Assembly: GCF_009901955.1 (NCBI RefSeq)
Contig: NZ_WUTS01000001.1
Coordinates: 3,014,172-3,078,171 of the forward strand
DNA: 64,000 nucleotides
From: Halomonas icarae
Lineage (GTDB): Bacteria; Pseudomonadota; Gammaproteobacteria; Pseudomonadales; Halomonadaceae
Direction of reading: 5' to 3'
Positions 1 to 8,289 of this stretch are shown in pieces (positions within the stretch are counted from its first letter, which is position 1; each line of letters opens with the position of its first letter). The notes beneath the pieces are model-generated. The model did no database searches, had not been told where the DNA came from, and saw only the letters and a program-made list of their open reading frames with translations. The position numbers and the translations under genes were made by a program.

Positions 1-181
1 CGGCGATGTCGATGTTGTCGAAGCCAGCAGCCTTCTGCTCCTCGAGCCAGGCCTTGGCCTTCTCCGGGTTATGGTAACCGGCCACTACCTTGTAGCCTTC
101 GGCGGCCAGTGAGCGGCAAATTGCACTGCCGATGCCGCCAGTACCACCGGTGACCCAAGCGACGCGTGATGAATTGGCCAT
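1..181 (-). CDS. phaB: Acetoacetyl-CoA reductase (partial, N-terminal 60 aa)
   Basis: Reading leftward from the ATG at 181, the protein has the Rossmann SDR signature VTGGTGGIGSAICRSLA near residues 9-25, then YKVVAGYHNPEKA. PhaB-type reductases share this start; they reduce acetoacetyl-CoA with NADPH for polyhydroxybutyrate synthesis in the cytoplasm. A GGGAGA ribosome site lies just upstream. The gene runs off the left edge, so the catalytic Ser-Tyr-Lys region is not seen, and another SDR such as FabG cannot be fully excluded. Confidence 0.8.
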   Translation of the reverse strand, partial: MANSSRVAWVTGGTGGIGSAICRSLAAEGYKVVAGYHNPEKAKAWLEEQKAAGFDNIDIA

Positions 182-327
182 GTAAATCTCCCTGAAAATG
201 ATGACACTACGATCCGACAGCATCGGCCGGACATCGCATTGTTCTTGGTCAAGCTGTCACCTTGATGACAAGCCGGATTCAGTATGGCCCATCGAGGGCA
301 CAAGGGACGAGCGTTTGAGAGGAGGGC

Positions 328-355
328 TTGACTAAAGGCGAATCCCGTGTAAAAT
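328..355 (+). promoter_or_regulatory. Sigma-70 promoter of tRNA-fMet
   Basis: TTGACT at 328-333 and TAAAAT at 350-355 are separated by 16 bp. Each hexamer matches consensus at five of six positions. The predicted start lies just before the tRNA at 370, which fits a strong stable-RNA promoter. Confidence 0.7.
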
Positions 356-369
356 ATGTCCTACATTGA

Positions 370-446
<77 letters not shown>

Positions 447-455
447 AATACCGAG

Positions 456-487
456 AAAGCCGATTCCTTAGGGGGTCGGCTTTTTTT
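456..487 (+). terminator. Terminator of tRNA-fMet
   Basis: The stem AAAGCCGA (456-463) and TCGGCTTT (476-483) is followed by a T run to 487. It sits 10 bp after the encoded CCA. Confidence 0.85.
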
Positions 488-489
488 GT

Positions 490-632
490 GCTCATAACCC
501 GGCGGTCATCGGTTCTCTCTCGCTTCAGAGTCAGCGGTCCCCGCTACCCAATACCGAGAAAGGCGATTCCTCAGGAGTCGGCGTTTTTCGTGCCCATGAC
601 CCGAAGGTCATCGGTTCCCTCTCCCTCTCCCC
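490..632 (+). repeat. Decayed tandem copies of the tRNA-fMet 3' half
   Basis: The stretch from the anticodon loop through the terminator (401-489) recurs at 490-591 and again, shortened, from 592 to about 632. The second copy keeps GCTCATAACCC, GGTCATCGGTT, GTCCCCGCTACC and AATACCGAGAAA. The third keeps CCCATGACCCGAAGGTCATC. Neither copy has a 5' acceptor or D arm, so they cannot encode tRNA. They look like duplication relics, possibly from repeated insertion and excision of an element at the tRNA 3' end. Confidence 0.75.
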
Positions 633-695
633 TTGAATCCGACCGTTCTCACCCGCATATCCTGAGCAAACACACTCGTTTCCGGGAATCCAACC

Positions 696-1643
696 ATGTC
701 CATCGTCGATCCGCGTACCGGTGAGCCGCTCACCGCCGATATCAGTGCCCCGCAGGAAGCCCAGCCACAGCCCTCCCAGCCAGAAGCAGGCGAGGCTCCC
801 GAGGTCATCATCGACGTCGATGCCAGCAATATCCAGCAGGTGCTGGAGCTCTCCATGCAGGTGCCGGTACTGCTCGACTGCTGGGCACCCTGGTGTGGTC
901 CCTGCAAGAACCTGATGCCGGTGCTGGAGAAGCTGGCCCACGAATACCAGGGCGCCTTCCTCCTGGCCAAGCTCAATATCGACGAGAACCAGGAGATCGC
1001 CGCCCAGCTGGGGGTGCGCTCGGTGCCCGACGTCAAGCTCGTCAGCCAGGGAGGCCTGGTCGATCACTTCCAGGGCGCACTACCCGAGAAGGAGATCCGC
1101 GAGTGGCTGGGGCGTTACTTCCCGGCGCCGGAAAATGTCCCGGCGAGCCCCGAAGACCAGGCCGCCGAGGCACTGGCCGCCGGTGATGCCGCCGGTGCCC
1201 GCGCCATCTACCAGGAGCTGGTCCAGCAGTATCCGGAGCATATCCCCTACCAGATCGAGCTGGCGCGAACCCTGGTGGCCGAGGGGGGCGCCGATGAGGC
1301 CCGCAGTGTGCTCGACAATCTGCCGCCGGAAGAGCGCGATGCCGCCCCGGCCAGAGGCGTGCGGGCCAGCATCGAGTTCGGCGAGGAGGCCCCCTCCGCC
1401 GAAGAGTTTGCCGCCCTCGGTGAGCGCGATGACAGCGAGGCCCAGTATCTGCGCGCCATGCGCCGAGTCGCCGACGGCGACTACGAAACGGGCCTCGAGG
1501 GACTGCTGACCTTGATGAAGGCCGACCGCAGCTATGGCGACGATGCCGCACGCAAGACCCTGCTACGGGTCTTCGATGCCCTGGGCGCCGATCATCCGCT
1601 GACGGTCAGCTACCGCCGCAAGCTATTCACCATGCTCTACTGA
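696..1643 (+). CDS. ybbN: Thioredoxin-TPR co-chaperone CnoX/YbbN
   Basis: The 315-aa protein has an acidic, proline-rich N-terminal extension (about 1-35), a thioredoxin fold with WAPWCGPCK (active cysteines 67 and 70), and a C-terminal alpha-helical TPR-like region (about 155-315). Family members are cytoplasmic holdases that protect folding proteins during oxidative stress and hand them to DnaK or GroEL. Unlike the E. coli protein, which lacks a redox-active CXXC, this one keeps both cysteines and may also act as an oxidoreductase. The ribosome site is weak. It is a single gene downstream of the tRNA relics. Confidence 0.88.
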   Translation: MSIVDPRTGEPLTADISAPQEAQPQPSQPEAGEAPEVIIDVDASNIQQVLELSMQVPVLLDCWAPWCGPCKNLMPVLEKLAHEYQGAFLLAKLNIDENQEIAAQLGVRSVPDVKLVSQGGLVDHFQGALPEKEIREWLGRYFPAPENVPASPEDQAAEALAAGDAAGARAIYQELVQQYPEHIPYQIELARTLVAEGGADEARSVLDNLPPEERDAAPARGVRASIEFGEEAPSAEEFAALGERDDSEAQYLRAMRRVADGDYETGLEGLLTLMKADRSYGDDAARKTLLRVFDALGADHPLTVSYRRKLFTMLY

Positions 1644-1652
1644 TCCAGCTGT

Positions 1653-1722
1653 GGTGAGTGGTGAGTGGTGAGTGGTGAGTGGTGAGTGGTGAGTGGTGAG
1701 TGGTGAGTGGTGAGTGGTGAGT
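1653..1722 (+). repeat. Ten perfect tandem copies of GGTGAGT
   Basis: A 7-bp unit is repeated ten times without error, starting 10 bp after the ybbN stop. It is followed by looser relatives (CTCACC, GCGCTCAC) up to the end of the convergent lyase gene. The unit contains no stop codon and does not form a hairpin with itself. Confidence 0.95.
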
Positions 1723-1809
1723 GGCAACGATTAACGACTCGCCATTCACAAGCGCGAAGCGCACTCACCACGCGCAGCGGCGCTCACCCCTCACCAGCCC
1801 AAAGGGCGC

Positions 1810-2973
1810 TCACTCGCTCAGCACCCCATCCAGCCGAGAGAGCGCCGCTTCCAGCTGTGTGGCGGTGGTACCGAAGTTGAGCCGAACAAAGCCAGGCCAG
1901 CCGAAGTCGGCACCATCGGAGAGCGCCACCCCGGTGCGCTCCAACAAGGCTCGCTGGGGTGACTCACCCAGCCCAGCCTGGCGCAGATCGAGCCAGGCCA
2001 GATAGGTGGACTGCGGCGGCGCCATGCCGACCCCGGGCCAGTGTTTCTCCCTCTCCGTCAGCATCTGTCGGTGACCACGCAGCACCTCGAGCAACGCCTG
2101 TCGCCAGGGCTCCCCTCGAGCATAGGCGGCCTCGGCGGCCACCAGCCCCAGCACATTGCCATCCGGCATCATCCCCTTCGCCGCCGCGGCGAAGCGCTGG
2201 CGCAGCCGCGTATCGGGAATCACCGCGCAGGCGGCTGTCAGTCCGGCCAGATTGAAGGTCTTGGAGGGCGCCCAGAGCGTGATGGTGCGAGCCGCCAGTA
2301 CCGGAAAGGCCGCGGCCAGCGGTTGATGGCAGGCGCCGGCCTCCAGCAGCAGATCACAGTGCAGCTCGTCGGAGACCACATAAAGATCATGGCGCTCCAC
2401 CAGTTCGGCCAGGCCGGCCAACTCTTCATGGCGCCACACCCGCCCGGTCGGATTATGGGGATGACACCACAGCAGCAAGCGAGTTCGGGGGGTAATCGCC
2501 GCCTCCAGCGCCTCGAGATCGAGGCGCCAGGGCTCATCCGGAGAGGACGGCTCGCGCATGGTGGCCTGCTGGGGCAGGCGCCCGGTATGTTCGGCCACCT
2601 TGAGGAAGGGCGGATAGATCGGTGTGACCGTCAGCACCCCGTCGCCCGGTTCGGTCAGTGCCAGGCTCGCAAGATGCAGCGCCGGCACCACTCCGGGCAG
2701 CCAATGCTGCCACTCCGGCGCGATGGTCCAGCCATAGTGCGCCGAGCTCCAGGCGCACAGCGTCTCACGCAGCGAGTCCGGCACCTGGCCATAGCCATAG
2801 ACACCGTGATCAACCCGCGCACGCAGTGCCTCGATGACCGCCGGAGGCGAGACAAAGTCCATGTCGGCCACCCACAGGGGCAGCACCTCCTCGCCATAGC
2901 GATGCCATTTCTGTGACGGCCAGTTTCCGGACGGGTGCCGACGCTCAACTGGCGTGGCAAAATCAAACACCAT
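1810..2973 (-). CDS. patB: PatB/MalY-type PLP C-S lyase or aminotransferase
   Basis: A fold-type I PLP enzyme of 387 aa with LPLWVADMDF near residue 35, HNPTGR for substrate binding, SDELHCDL (Asp about 202) and APSKTFNLAGL with the Schiff-base lysine near 238. This pattern is that of PatB/MalY cystathionine beta-lyases, which cleave cystathionine or other cysteine conjugates; some members act as aminotransferases. I chose the ATG at 2973 because GAGGAG sits nine bases upstream; a GTG at 2979 is too close to it. It is convergent with ybbN across the heptamer repeat. Confidence 0.82.
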   Translation of the reverse strand: MVFDFATPVERRHPSGNWPSQKWHRYGEEVLPLWVADMDFVSPPAVIEALRARVDHGVYGYGQVPDSLRETLCAWSSAHYGWTIAPEWQHWLPGVVPALHLASLALTEPGDGVLTVTPIYPPFLKVAEHTGRLPQQATMREPSSPDEPWRLDLEALEAAITPRTRLLLWCHPHNPTGRVWRHEELAGLAELVERHDLYVVSDELHCDLLLEAGACHQPLAAAFPVLAARTITLWAPSKTFNLAGLTAACAVIPDTRLRQRFAAAAKGMMPDGNVLGLVAAEAAYARGEPWRQALLEVLRGHRQMLTEREKHWPGVGMAPPQSTYLAWLDLRQAGLGESPQRALLERTGVALSDGADFGWPGFVRLNFGTTATQLEAALSRLDGVLSE

Positions 2974-3012
2974 GCACACTCACTCCTCTGTCTCGCAGAC
3001 CAGGACGGCCTC

Positions 3013-3459
3013 ATGCCCACGACCATGCCCCAGGATGACTTCTATGCCAAGATGCGCCGCGGCATGCCGCAGCTGATCGCCCAGTGGCTCGAGCTGGGAC
3101 AGGACACACCGGAGCGGCTGGCCCTGTTGCTCGCCGAGACCGCCCGAGTGACGCGCATCGGCCTGCCGGAAACCACGCCCGATGCCACCACCCTGAGGGC
3201 CTGGAGCGAGGCCGCAAATGGCGAGGAGATCCCGCTGTGGGCAGCACGTACGGCTACCTTCCTGCTGGTGCAGATGCCAGCTCGACCACTTCCCCATGAC
3301 ACCGACGAGGCCTGTGCCTGGGCCTACTGCTGGCTGCGCAATCATGACTTCGCCTCGCTGGAGGCGGCCGAATCAGCACTCCCGATGCACCTGCATGACC
3401 CGCTGGCAGACGTCCTGCCCGCCGCCTGGCAGGACCGCTGCGGCCTACGCCTCGTCTAG
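3013..3459 (+). CDS. Hypothetical protein, 148 aa
   Basis: I do not recognise this soluble protein. It is predicted mostly helical, with an N-terminal FYAKMRRGMPQLIAQWLELG segment and a tryptophan-rich middle (AWAYCWLRNHDF). There is no signal peptide or membrane segment. The start at 3013 is preferred over in-frame codons that would overlap the divergent lyase gene, though its ribosome site (AGGACGG) is only fair. It is divergent from the PatB-like gene and lies upstream of a membrane protein on the same strand. Confidence 0.65.
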   Translation: MPTTMPQDDFYAKMRRGMPQLIAQWLELGQDTPERLALLLAETARVTRIGLPETTPDATTLRAWSEAANGEEIPLWAARTATFLLVQMPARPLPHDTDEACAWAYCWLRNHDFASLEAAESALPMHLHDPLADVLPAAWQDRCGLRLV

Positions 3460-3535
3460 CGCCGTACGGCACGCATCCCGGGCCTGAGCAACACAATAAG
3501 GGCAACAGCCCTTTCACATGGATAAGGAAAGCGAT

Positions 3536-4348
3536 ATGGATGTTCCCCTGAGCTGGCAGCTGGCCAAGCTGGTGATCTCGGTCGGCATGGTGCTGGGGCT
3601 CGGCGCCATCGCCGTGCGTGTCAGCCCGCGCGTTGCCGGCTTGCTGGCGGGCTACCCATTGGGCACCGCCATCGCGCTGTTCTTCATCGGCCTCGAGCTC
3701 TCCCCGGGCTTCGCCGCCGAGAGCGCCGTGCATACCCTGGCCGGCTTCACGGCGACGCTGGCGCTGGGCGGCGGCTACCTGCTGGCCGGTCGCCGACCAG
3801 GGCTTCCCGGCGTGCTGGCCGGTACCGCCGTGGGGCTGGCCGCCTTCCTGGTGGTAAGCCTGGTGCTCACTCGTGTGGAGTTCGACCGCATCACCGGCAC
3901 CCTGACCACCCTGGCTGCCATTGCGCTGTTTACCTGGCTCTATCGCCATGTGCCCGAGAGCGTGGCGCGACCCGCCGGGCGCTTCTCCTGGAGCGCTCTG
4001 ATGGTGCGCGCCCTGCTCGCCGCCGTGATCATCTTCGTCATCACCGGCCTGGCCCATGTACTGCCGGCGGCCTGGGCAGGCGTGATGGCTGCCTTTCCGG
4101 TCACCATGTACCCCTTCCTGGTGATCCTGCATCTGACCCACGGCCCGGGGCCGGTGGCCACGGTGATCAAGCATTACCCGATGGGGCTCGGCTCACTGCT
4201 CAGCTATGCATTGTGCGTCTCGTTCACCTACCCCACTCTGGGCCTGGCGCTGGGCACCCTGGCCGGCTTCGCCGTGGCCACCCTCTGGCTCATCGCCTGG
4301 ACCCGCTTTCAGGGGTGGCTGGGAGCGCGACGAGCCGCGAGGACTTGA
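3536..4348 (+). CDS. Polytopic membrane protein of unknown function
   Basis: 270 aa with about nine hydrophobic helices and short polar loops, for example LVISVGMVLGLGAIAV at the N-terminus and LSYALCVSFTYPTLGLALG near the end. Glycine-rich helices such as LLAGYPLGTAIALFFIG suggest a transporter-like or exporter-like inner-membrane protein, but no family motif is clear. The ATG at 3536 has AAGGAAAG six bases upstream; an earlier ATG at 3518 has none. It may be cotranscribed with the thioesterase and ybaK that follow. Confidence 0.75.
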   Translation: MDVPLSWQLAKLVISVGMVLGLGAIAVRVSPRVAGLLAGYPLGTAIALFFIGLELSPGFAAESAVHTLAGFTATLALGGGYLLAGRRPGLPGVLAGTAVGLAAFLVVSLVLTRVEFDRITGTLTTLAAIALFTWLYRHVPESVARPAGRFSWSALMVRALLAAVIIFVITGLAHVLPAAWAGVMAAFPVTMYPFLVILHLTHGPGPVATVIKHYPMGLGSLLSYALCVSFTYPTLGLALGTLAGFAVATLWLIAWTRFQGWLGARRAART

Positions 4349-4409
4349 CCAGGCGCCAGCCAGGCGCAACGCTATTCGGCCTGGAGCAATAACCACAAGG
4401 AAACGCCAG

Positions 4410-4817
4410 ATGTTTATCCGCAAGATCGAGCCCGCCTTCTACGACACCGACGCCCTGGGTCACATCAACAACACGCGACTGCCGGCCTGGTTCGAGCTCG
4501 CGCGCAACGACCTCTTCCGCCTGTTCACCCCGGACCTGGACCCGCGCAAGTGGCGGTTGATAATGGCCCGCATGGAAGTCGACTATCGCGCCGAGCTGCA
4601 GTATGGCCGGGAGATCGAGATTCGCACCTATATTTCACGGCTCGGCAACAGTTCCTTTACCGTCAGTCAGGAGGCGCGACAGGAGGGTCAGCTCACCAAC
4701 CTGGGCCATACCGTAATGGTGCATTTCGACCACACTACCAAGAAATCCATTCCCATCGAGGGCGCGCTACGCGAATCCCTGGAGGCGCATCTACACGAGG
4801 AGCCCGCCGAGGCATGA
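4410..4817 (+). CDS. 4HBT-type acyl-CoA thioesterase (YbgC/FcbC-like)
   Basis: 135-aa single hotdog-fold protein. It has the family motif YDTDALGHINNTRLPAWFE (Asp about 13, His about 17), in which the aspartate activates water for hydrolysis of an acyl-CoA thioester. The substrate chain length cannot be read from sequence. AAGGAAA precedes the ATG at 4410. Its stop overlaps the next gene as ATGA, so translation with ybaK is probably coupled. Confidence 0.8.
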   Translation: MFIRKIEPAFYDTDALGHINNTRLPAWFELARNDLFRLFTPDLDPRKWRLIMARMEVDYRAELQYGREIEIRTYISRLGNSSFTVSQEARQEGQLTNLGHTVMVHFDHTTKKSIPIEGALRESLEAHLHEEPAEA

Positions 4818-5284
4818 CCCCCGCCGTCAAGCAGCTGGAGAAGGCCGGCATCGCCTTCACGCTGGCCGAGTATCCTCATGACCCACGTAGTCCCGCCTAT
4901 GGCGAGGAGGCCGCCCAGGCACTGGGGCTCTCGGTCGATGAGGTCTTCAAGACGCTGCTGGCCAGGCTCGATGATGGCCGCCTGGTGGTAGCCATCGTGC
5001 CGGTCTCGAGCCAGCTCGACCTCAAGGCCCTGGCCCGCGCCGCCGGCGCCCGCAAGGCGCGGATGGCCGAGGGCGAGGAGGCCCAGCGAGCCACCGGCTA
5101 CGTGCTGGGCGGTATCAGTCCCCTGGGCCAGAAGCGGCGCCTGCCGACTTTCCTCGACGCCAGCGTCGAGGCCCTGGCGTCGATTCATGTCAGCGGTGGT
5201 CGCCGTGGCCTGGAGATCTGCCTGGCACCTGCCGATCTGCTCAGGCTGACCTGCGGACGCCTGGCAGCGCTCGCCCGCGGCTAA
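4814..5284 (+). CDS. ybaK: Cys-tRNA(Pro) deacylase YbaK
   Basis: 156-aa YbaK/EbsC-fold trans-editing protein. The essential lysine lies in EVFKTLLA (Lys46, the same position as in E. coli YbaK), and the family motif GGISPLGQKRRLPTFLD is present near 100-116. It clears cysteine mischarged onto tRNA-Pro and works in trans with prolyl-tRNA synthetase. The start overlaps the thioesterase stop by four bases. Length is normal. Confidence 0.92.
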   Translation: MTPAVKQLEKAGIAFTLAEYPHDPRSPAYGEEAAQALGLSVDEVFKTLLARLDDGRLVVAIVPVSSQLDLKALARAAGARKARMAEGEEAQRATGYVLGGISPLGQKRRLPTFLDASVEALASIHVSGGRRGLEICLAPADLLRLTCGRLAALARG

Positions 5285-5348
5285 GATACCACCTGGCCGC
5301 CCCACCATGTCCGGGCAAGCCCGGGCCATGCACCCACAGGAGCCCGCC

Positions 5349-5666
5349 ATGGCCATCCGCTACACCCTCTGGCTGGACCCGGAGGATACCGAGCGCCACC
5401 GCGCCATGGAGGCGCAGCTGCGGCACTACTTTCTCGAGCGCTTCGCCGACTACCCCCATATCCGCTTGTTCGGTGCCGACCCCTACGATTATGATGCGCC
5501 GTTCAATCGACTCCATGATGTTCTGATGGCGCGGGCCGCAGAGTACTGCGAGCGGGAGTGGCGTTACGTGCCCACCCCGGAGCAGCTCAATCGGGCCTTC
5601 TTCCTGGCCGTCGGTGAGTCCAACAAGTTTCTACGAGAACCCGACGATGGTGATACGCACCGATAA
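5349..5666 (+). CDS. Hypothetical protein, 105 aa
   Basis: A small acidic cytoplasmic protein, not recognised. It has many aromatic residues (YTLWLDPEDTERHRAME, HIRLFGADPYDYDAPFNRLHD) and no signal or membrane segment. AGGAG lies seven bases before the ATG at 5349. The 3' end overlaps the DUF501 gene by 20 bp, which implies cotranscription. Confidence 0.65.
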   Translation: MAIRYTLWLDPEDTERHRAMEAQLRHYFLERFADYPHIRLFGADPYDYDAPFNRLHDVLMARAAEYCEREWRYVPTPEQLNRAFFLAVGESNKFLREPDDGDTHR

Positions 5667-6168
5667 CCCGCCCAACCCTCGCCAGCTGACGATCATCGGC
5701 GAGCAGCTGGGCCGCGCCCCTCGCGGCATCGAGGCCGTGGCAGCCATCGACGGCGAAGGCACTCCCCTGGTGTTGCGCATGGCACCGATCGTCGATGGCA
5801 AACCCTTTCCGACCCTCTACTGGCTGAGCTGCGAGCGTCTCAAGGTGGTCATCTCGCGCATCGAAGCCGACGGCGCCATCAAGCGCCTCGAGGCGCGCCT
5901 GCAGGAAGAGCCCGAGCTGCTCGCCGCCTACCACACCAGCCATCGCGACTATGTCACCGCCCGCTGGCGGCACATGAGCGCGTCACAAAAGGCAGAGGTA
6001 ATGCAACTGGGCTATGATGGCGTGCTGACGGAGCGAGGCATCGGCGGTATCGCCAACTGGAACCAGGTGCGCTGCCTGCATACCCAATACGCCCACCATC
6101 TGTGCGGTGACAACGTCATCGGCCGCTGGATGGATGCCGAATACGGCGTCGTCGACTGCCTGCCCTGA
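5647..6168 (+). CDS. DUF501 family protein
   Basis: 173 aa. The distinctive C-terminal stretch GIGGIANWNQVRCLHTQYAHHLCGDN fits the DUF501 family, whose members are near-universal in gammaproteobacteria but have no assigned reaction. Conserved His and Cys residues in CLHTQYAHHLC could bind a metal (inference). The start is placed at 5647 inside the end of the upstream gene; an in-frame ATG further upstream would lengthen the overlap. Confidence 0.78.
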   Translation: MVIRTDNPPNPRQLTIIGEQLGRAPRGIEAVAAIDGEGTPLVLRMAPIVDGKPFPTLYWLSCERLKVVISRIEADGAIKRLEARLQEEPELLAAYHTSHRDYVTARWRHMSASQKAEVMQLGYDGVLTERGIGGIANWNQVRCLHTQYAHHLCGDNVIGRWMDAEYGVVDCLP

Positions 6169-6203
6169 GCCCCCTGACCCTAGACCGCTCAACAAAGGAG
6201 CCC

Positions 6204-6329
6204 ATGATGTATTTCGATATTCATGTCGTAGCAAGCCTCGCCCTGGTCGCCAGCCTGGTCGGCATCTCCGTTGCCGGCGTCAAGCTGCTGCGTGATGCCA
6301 TGAAGCGTGACGCCGACGCCGCCCGCTAA
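6204..6329 (+). CDS. Small single-pass membrane protein, 41 aa
   Basis: A 41-codon frame with an excellent ribosome site (AAAGGAG, seven bases upstream) and a Rho-independent terminator 22 bp after its stop. The product has one hydrophobic helix, VASLALVASLVGISVAGVKL, followed by a charged C-terminus (RDAMKRDADAAR). It resembles small inner-membrane peptides that regulate larger partners, but no family is recognised. Placement directly after the DUF501 gene suggests it ends that operon. Confidence 0.65.
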   Translation: MMYFDIHVVASLALVASLVGISVAGVKLLRDAMKRDADAAR

Positions 6330-6350
6330 GTGAGACTTCTGCGATTGACA

Positions 6351-6374
6351 AGGGCGCCTGACGGCGCCCTTTTT
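6351..6374 (+). terminator. Rho-independent terminator
   Basis: AGGGCGCC and GGCGCCCT flank a TGAC loop and are followed by TTTTT. It closes the 3.5-6.3 kb gene run. Confidence 0.9.
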
Positions 6375-6445
6375 CGTTAGACTTCAAGATATTGCAGTGT
6401 AAGACCGAGCCCGCCAGTATGGGCATTATCATCGAGGAGAAGAGC

Positions 6446-7000
6446 ATGGCGAGATTCTGCGTTTTTCTGGGTTCACGGGAAGGCCGTGACCCGCAGTACC
6501 TGGCCGATGCGCGGCGGTTGGGCGAAGCACTGGCCAGGCGTGGCCACACCCTGGTCTACGGCGGGGCTCGCATCGGCATGATGGGGGCCCTGGCCGACTC
6601 GACCCTGGGGGCCGGCGGCAAGGTCATCGGCGTCATGCCGGACCATCTGGTGGATCGCGAGCAGGCTCACCTCGGGCTGACCGAGCTGATTCGCGTGCGT
6701 AACATGCACGAGCGCAAGGCCAGCATGGCGGCCCATGCCGATGCCTTTATCATGCTGCCCGGGGGGATCGGCACCCTGGAGGAGTTCTTCGAGGCCTGGA
6801 CCTGGCACTACCTGGGGCTTCACGACAAGCCCATCGGCGTCCTCGACAGCGAAGGCTTCTACGCCCCCTTGCTAAGCTTTCTCGACAATACCGTGGAACA
6901 GGGCTTCCTCAATGCCCGTACCCGGGCCGAGCTGTTCGACGCGACCGACGCTCTCGAACTGCTGGATATCCTGGAGGCACAGCTGGCTCGCCCGCGCTGA
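6446..7000 (+). CDS. LOG-family nucleoside 5'-monophosphate phosphoribohydrolase
   Basis: 184 aa with the LOG lysine-decarboxylase-like fold: VYGGARIGMMG near 37-47, MHERK at 87-91, and the nucleotide-binding and catalytic PGGIGTLEE at 105-113. Family members cleave base from nucleotide monophosphates; in plants and some bacteria this releases active cytokinins, and in most bacteria the role is nucleotide salvage. The start at 6446 is preceded by GAGGAGAAG. It is convergent with the next gene, with only one base between their stops. Confidence 0.85.
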   Translation: MARFCVFLGSREGRDPQYLADARRLGEALARRGHTLVYGGARIGMMGALADSTLGAGGKVIGVMPDHLVDREQAHLGLTELIRVRNMHERKASMAAHADAFIMLPGGIGTLEEFFEAWTWHYLGLHDKPIGVLDSEGFYAPLLSFLDNTVEQGFLNARTRAELFDATDALELLDILEAQLARPR

Positions 7001-7001
7001 G

Positions 7002-7502
7002 TCAGGCCTCGCCAGCCAGTTCACGTGTACGCTGATAGGTAAGCTGCAGCAGCCGGGCATCCTCACCGGCTCGATGTCGCAGGATGCCCAGCTCCTCGAT
7101 CAGCGCCTCCTTGGTGGGCTTCCACAGCGCAAGCTGCTCCTCGCTGAGCAGCTTGCGCAGCGCCTCCAGGCGAAAGGCCGGCAGCATGCCGGCATGGTGG
7201 AAGAGCAGCGATAGCCAGGTGTTGTCGTAACCCCAGCTGTCGCTGTAGCAGATCTTGAGCTCACCGAGCTCGTCATTGAGCCACTGCGCGACCTGACGCA
7301 GGGGGTACCCCTCGCGCTGCAGCCGGGCACGACTGATGCCGTGGAGCAGTTCAGCCTTGGGGTCCCAGTGGGTCCATTCGGCCAGGGGCTGAATCAGGAA
7401 GGCGCAGCTGCTGCCATCCGGGCGGGCCAACCCCACCTCGATGGGGTAGCTGCCGCGTCCGAATCCAGACGCCTCGATATCGAGCAGGGCCGGTAGCGTC
7501 AC
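7002..7502 (-). CDS. Putative DEDDh-type 3'-5' exonuclease
   Basis: 166 aa with the RNase H-like exonuclease start LLDIEASGFGRGSYPIEVGLA (first DxE near residues 8-10) and a late HRAGEDARLLQ, the HxxxxD of the DEDDh group. The middle acidic motif lies in SDSWGYDNTWL. Such proteins trim RNA or DNA 3' ends with two metal ions, but the substrate is unknown. The start codon is GTG. It probably follows the Sel1-repeat gene in one transcript, with a 62-bp gap. Confidence 0.7.
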   Translation of the reverse strand: MTLPALLDIEASGFGRGSYPIEVGLARPDGSSCAFLIQPLAEWTHWDPKAELLHGISRARLQREGYPLRQVAQWLNDELGELKICYSDSWGYDNTWLSLLFHHAGMLPAFRLEALRKLLSEEQLALWKPTKEALIEELGILRHRAGEDARLLQLTYQRTRELAGEA

Positions 7503-7564
7503 GGTGGGCAGGAGTCCTTGCGGCGGAAAACAGGAAGGGGCGCCATCTCGCTGGCGCCTCCTCG

Positions 7565-8080
7565 CTAGTGTCGCGTTTCGGTTTCCGCGCTGTCCAGCCC
7601 CTCACCCAAACCGGCGGCGTGGTCGGCCAGCCTCTGCCAGTGGGCGGCACGCTCGGCATCCACCGCCAGCCCCAGCTGTCCCTCGCGATAGGCACGCGCC
7701 AGCCGTTCGGCGGCCAGTGGATGCCCCGCCTCGCCGGCACGGGCAAACCAGGTCACGGCGTGGTCGTCGCGGCGAGGATAGAGCGCGCAGCCATGCTCGT
7801 AGATTTGCCCCGCCTGGTACTGGGCACGTGAGTCGCCAGCATTGGCCGCTTCCAGCACGTAGCGCGCACCGCGCGCCTTGTCCTGGGGCGACATGCCGCG
7901 GTGAAACAGCATATGACCATAAAGGGAGAGCGCCGCCGGATGGCCGGCATCGGCACAGCGCTGGAAGAGGTGCATGGTCAGGCGCTGGGTGCGCGGCGAA
8001 CGAGGCAGCCAGCGGGTATGGAAGAGCTGCTCCGCCAGGCGGTACTCGAGCCGGGTGAACAGTGATGATGCCTGCGTCAT
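7565..8080 (-). CDS. Sel1-repeat (SLR) protein
   Basis: 171 aa with at least three Sel1-like helical repeats (pattern A-A-x-LG/YGHMLFHRG..., AQYQAGQIYEHG, WFARAGEAGHPLAAERLARAYREG). No signal peptide is present, so it is probably a cytoplasmic protein-binding scaffold. Partner and process cannot be inferred from the neighbours. GAAGGCC precedes the ATG at 8080. Confidence 0.75.
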   Translation of the reverse strand: MTQASSLFTRLEYRLAEQLFHTRWLPRSPRTQRLTMHLFQRCADAGHPAALSLYGHMLFHRGMSPQDKARGARYVLEAANAGDSRAQYQAGQIYEHGCALYPRRDDHAVTWFARAGEAGHPLAAERLARAYREGQLGLAVDAERAAHWQRLADHAAGLGEGLDSAETETRH

Positions 8081-8289
8081 GGCCTTCTACCGGATCCTGT
8101 ATCACAAGAAAAAGACACTCCGCACCACCCTGTGCGCGGCGTCTGATGTCTGCCCAGCCCCGGTCCCCGGGGCGTAACGGGCGGCCAGCATACGCCCGCC
8201 TTTGCGCCGACTCAACCCTGGTCATTTGCCGCCCTGGCAGGGCCTGGCTACCATGCCGGTTCCATTTCCCGATCCACGAGGACGTCACG

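Noticed and set aside
490..566. A possible second tRNA-Met gene
   Set aside because: Only the anticodon-to-3' part is present; acceptor 5' strand and D arm are missing and the T arm is eroded.
1653..1722. CRISPR array
   Set aside because: The unit is 7 bp, directly contiguous without spacers, and no cas genes are nearby.
3254..4174. 306-codon minus-strand frame rich in His, Gln and Gly
   Set aside because: Antisense to the membrane protein gene; the unusual composition is what the reverse of a hydrophobic-helix gene gives.
7537..7562. Terminator between the Sel1 and exonuclease genes
   Set aside because: A GGCGCC hairpin exists, but the following bases on either strand are a poor T tract, and cotranscription across it is plausible.
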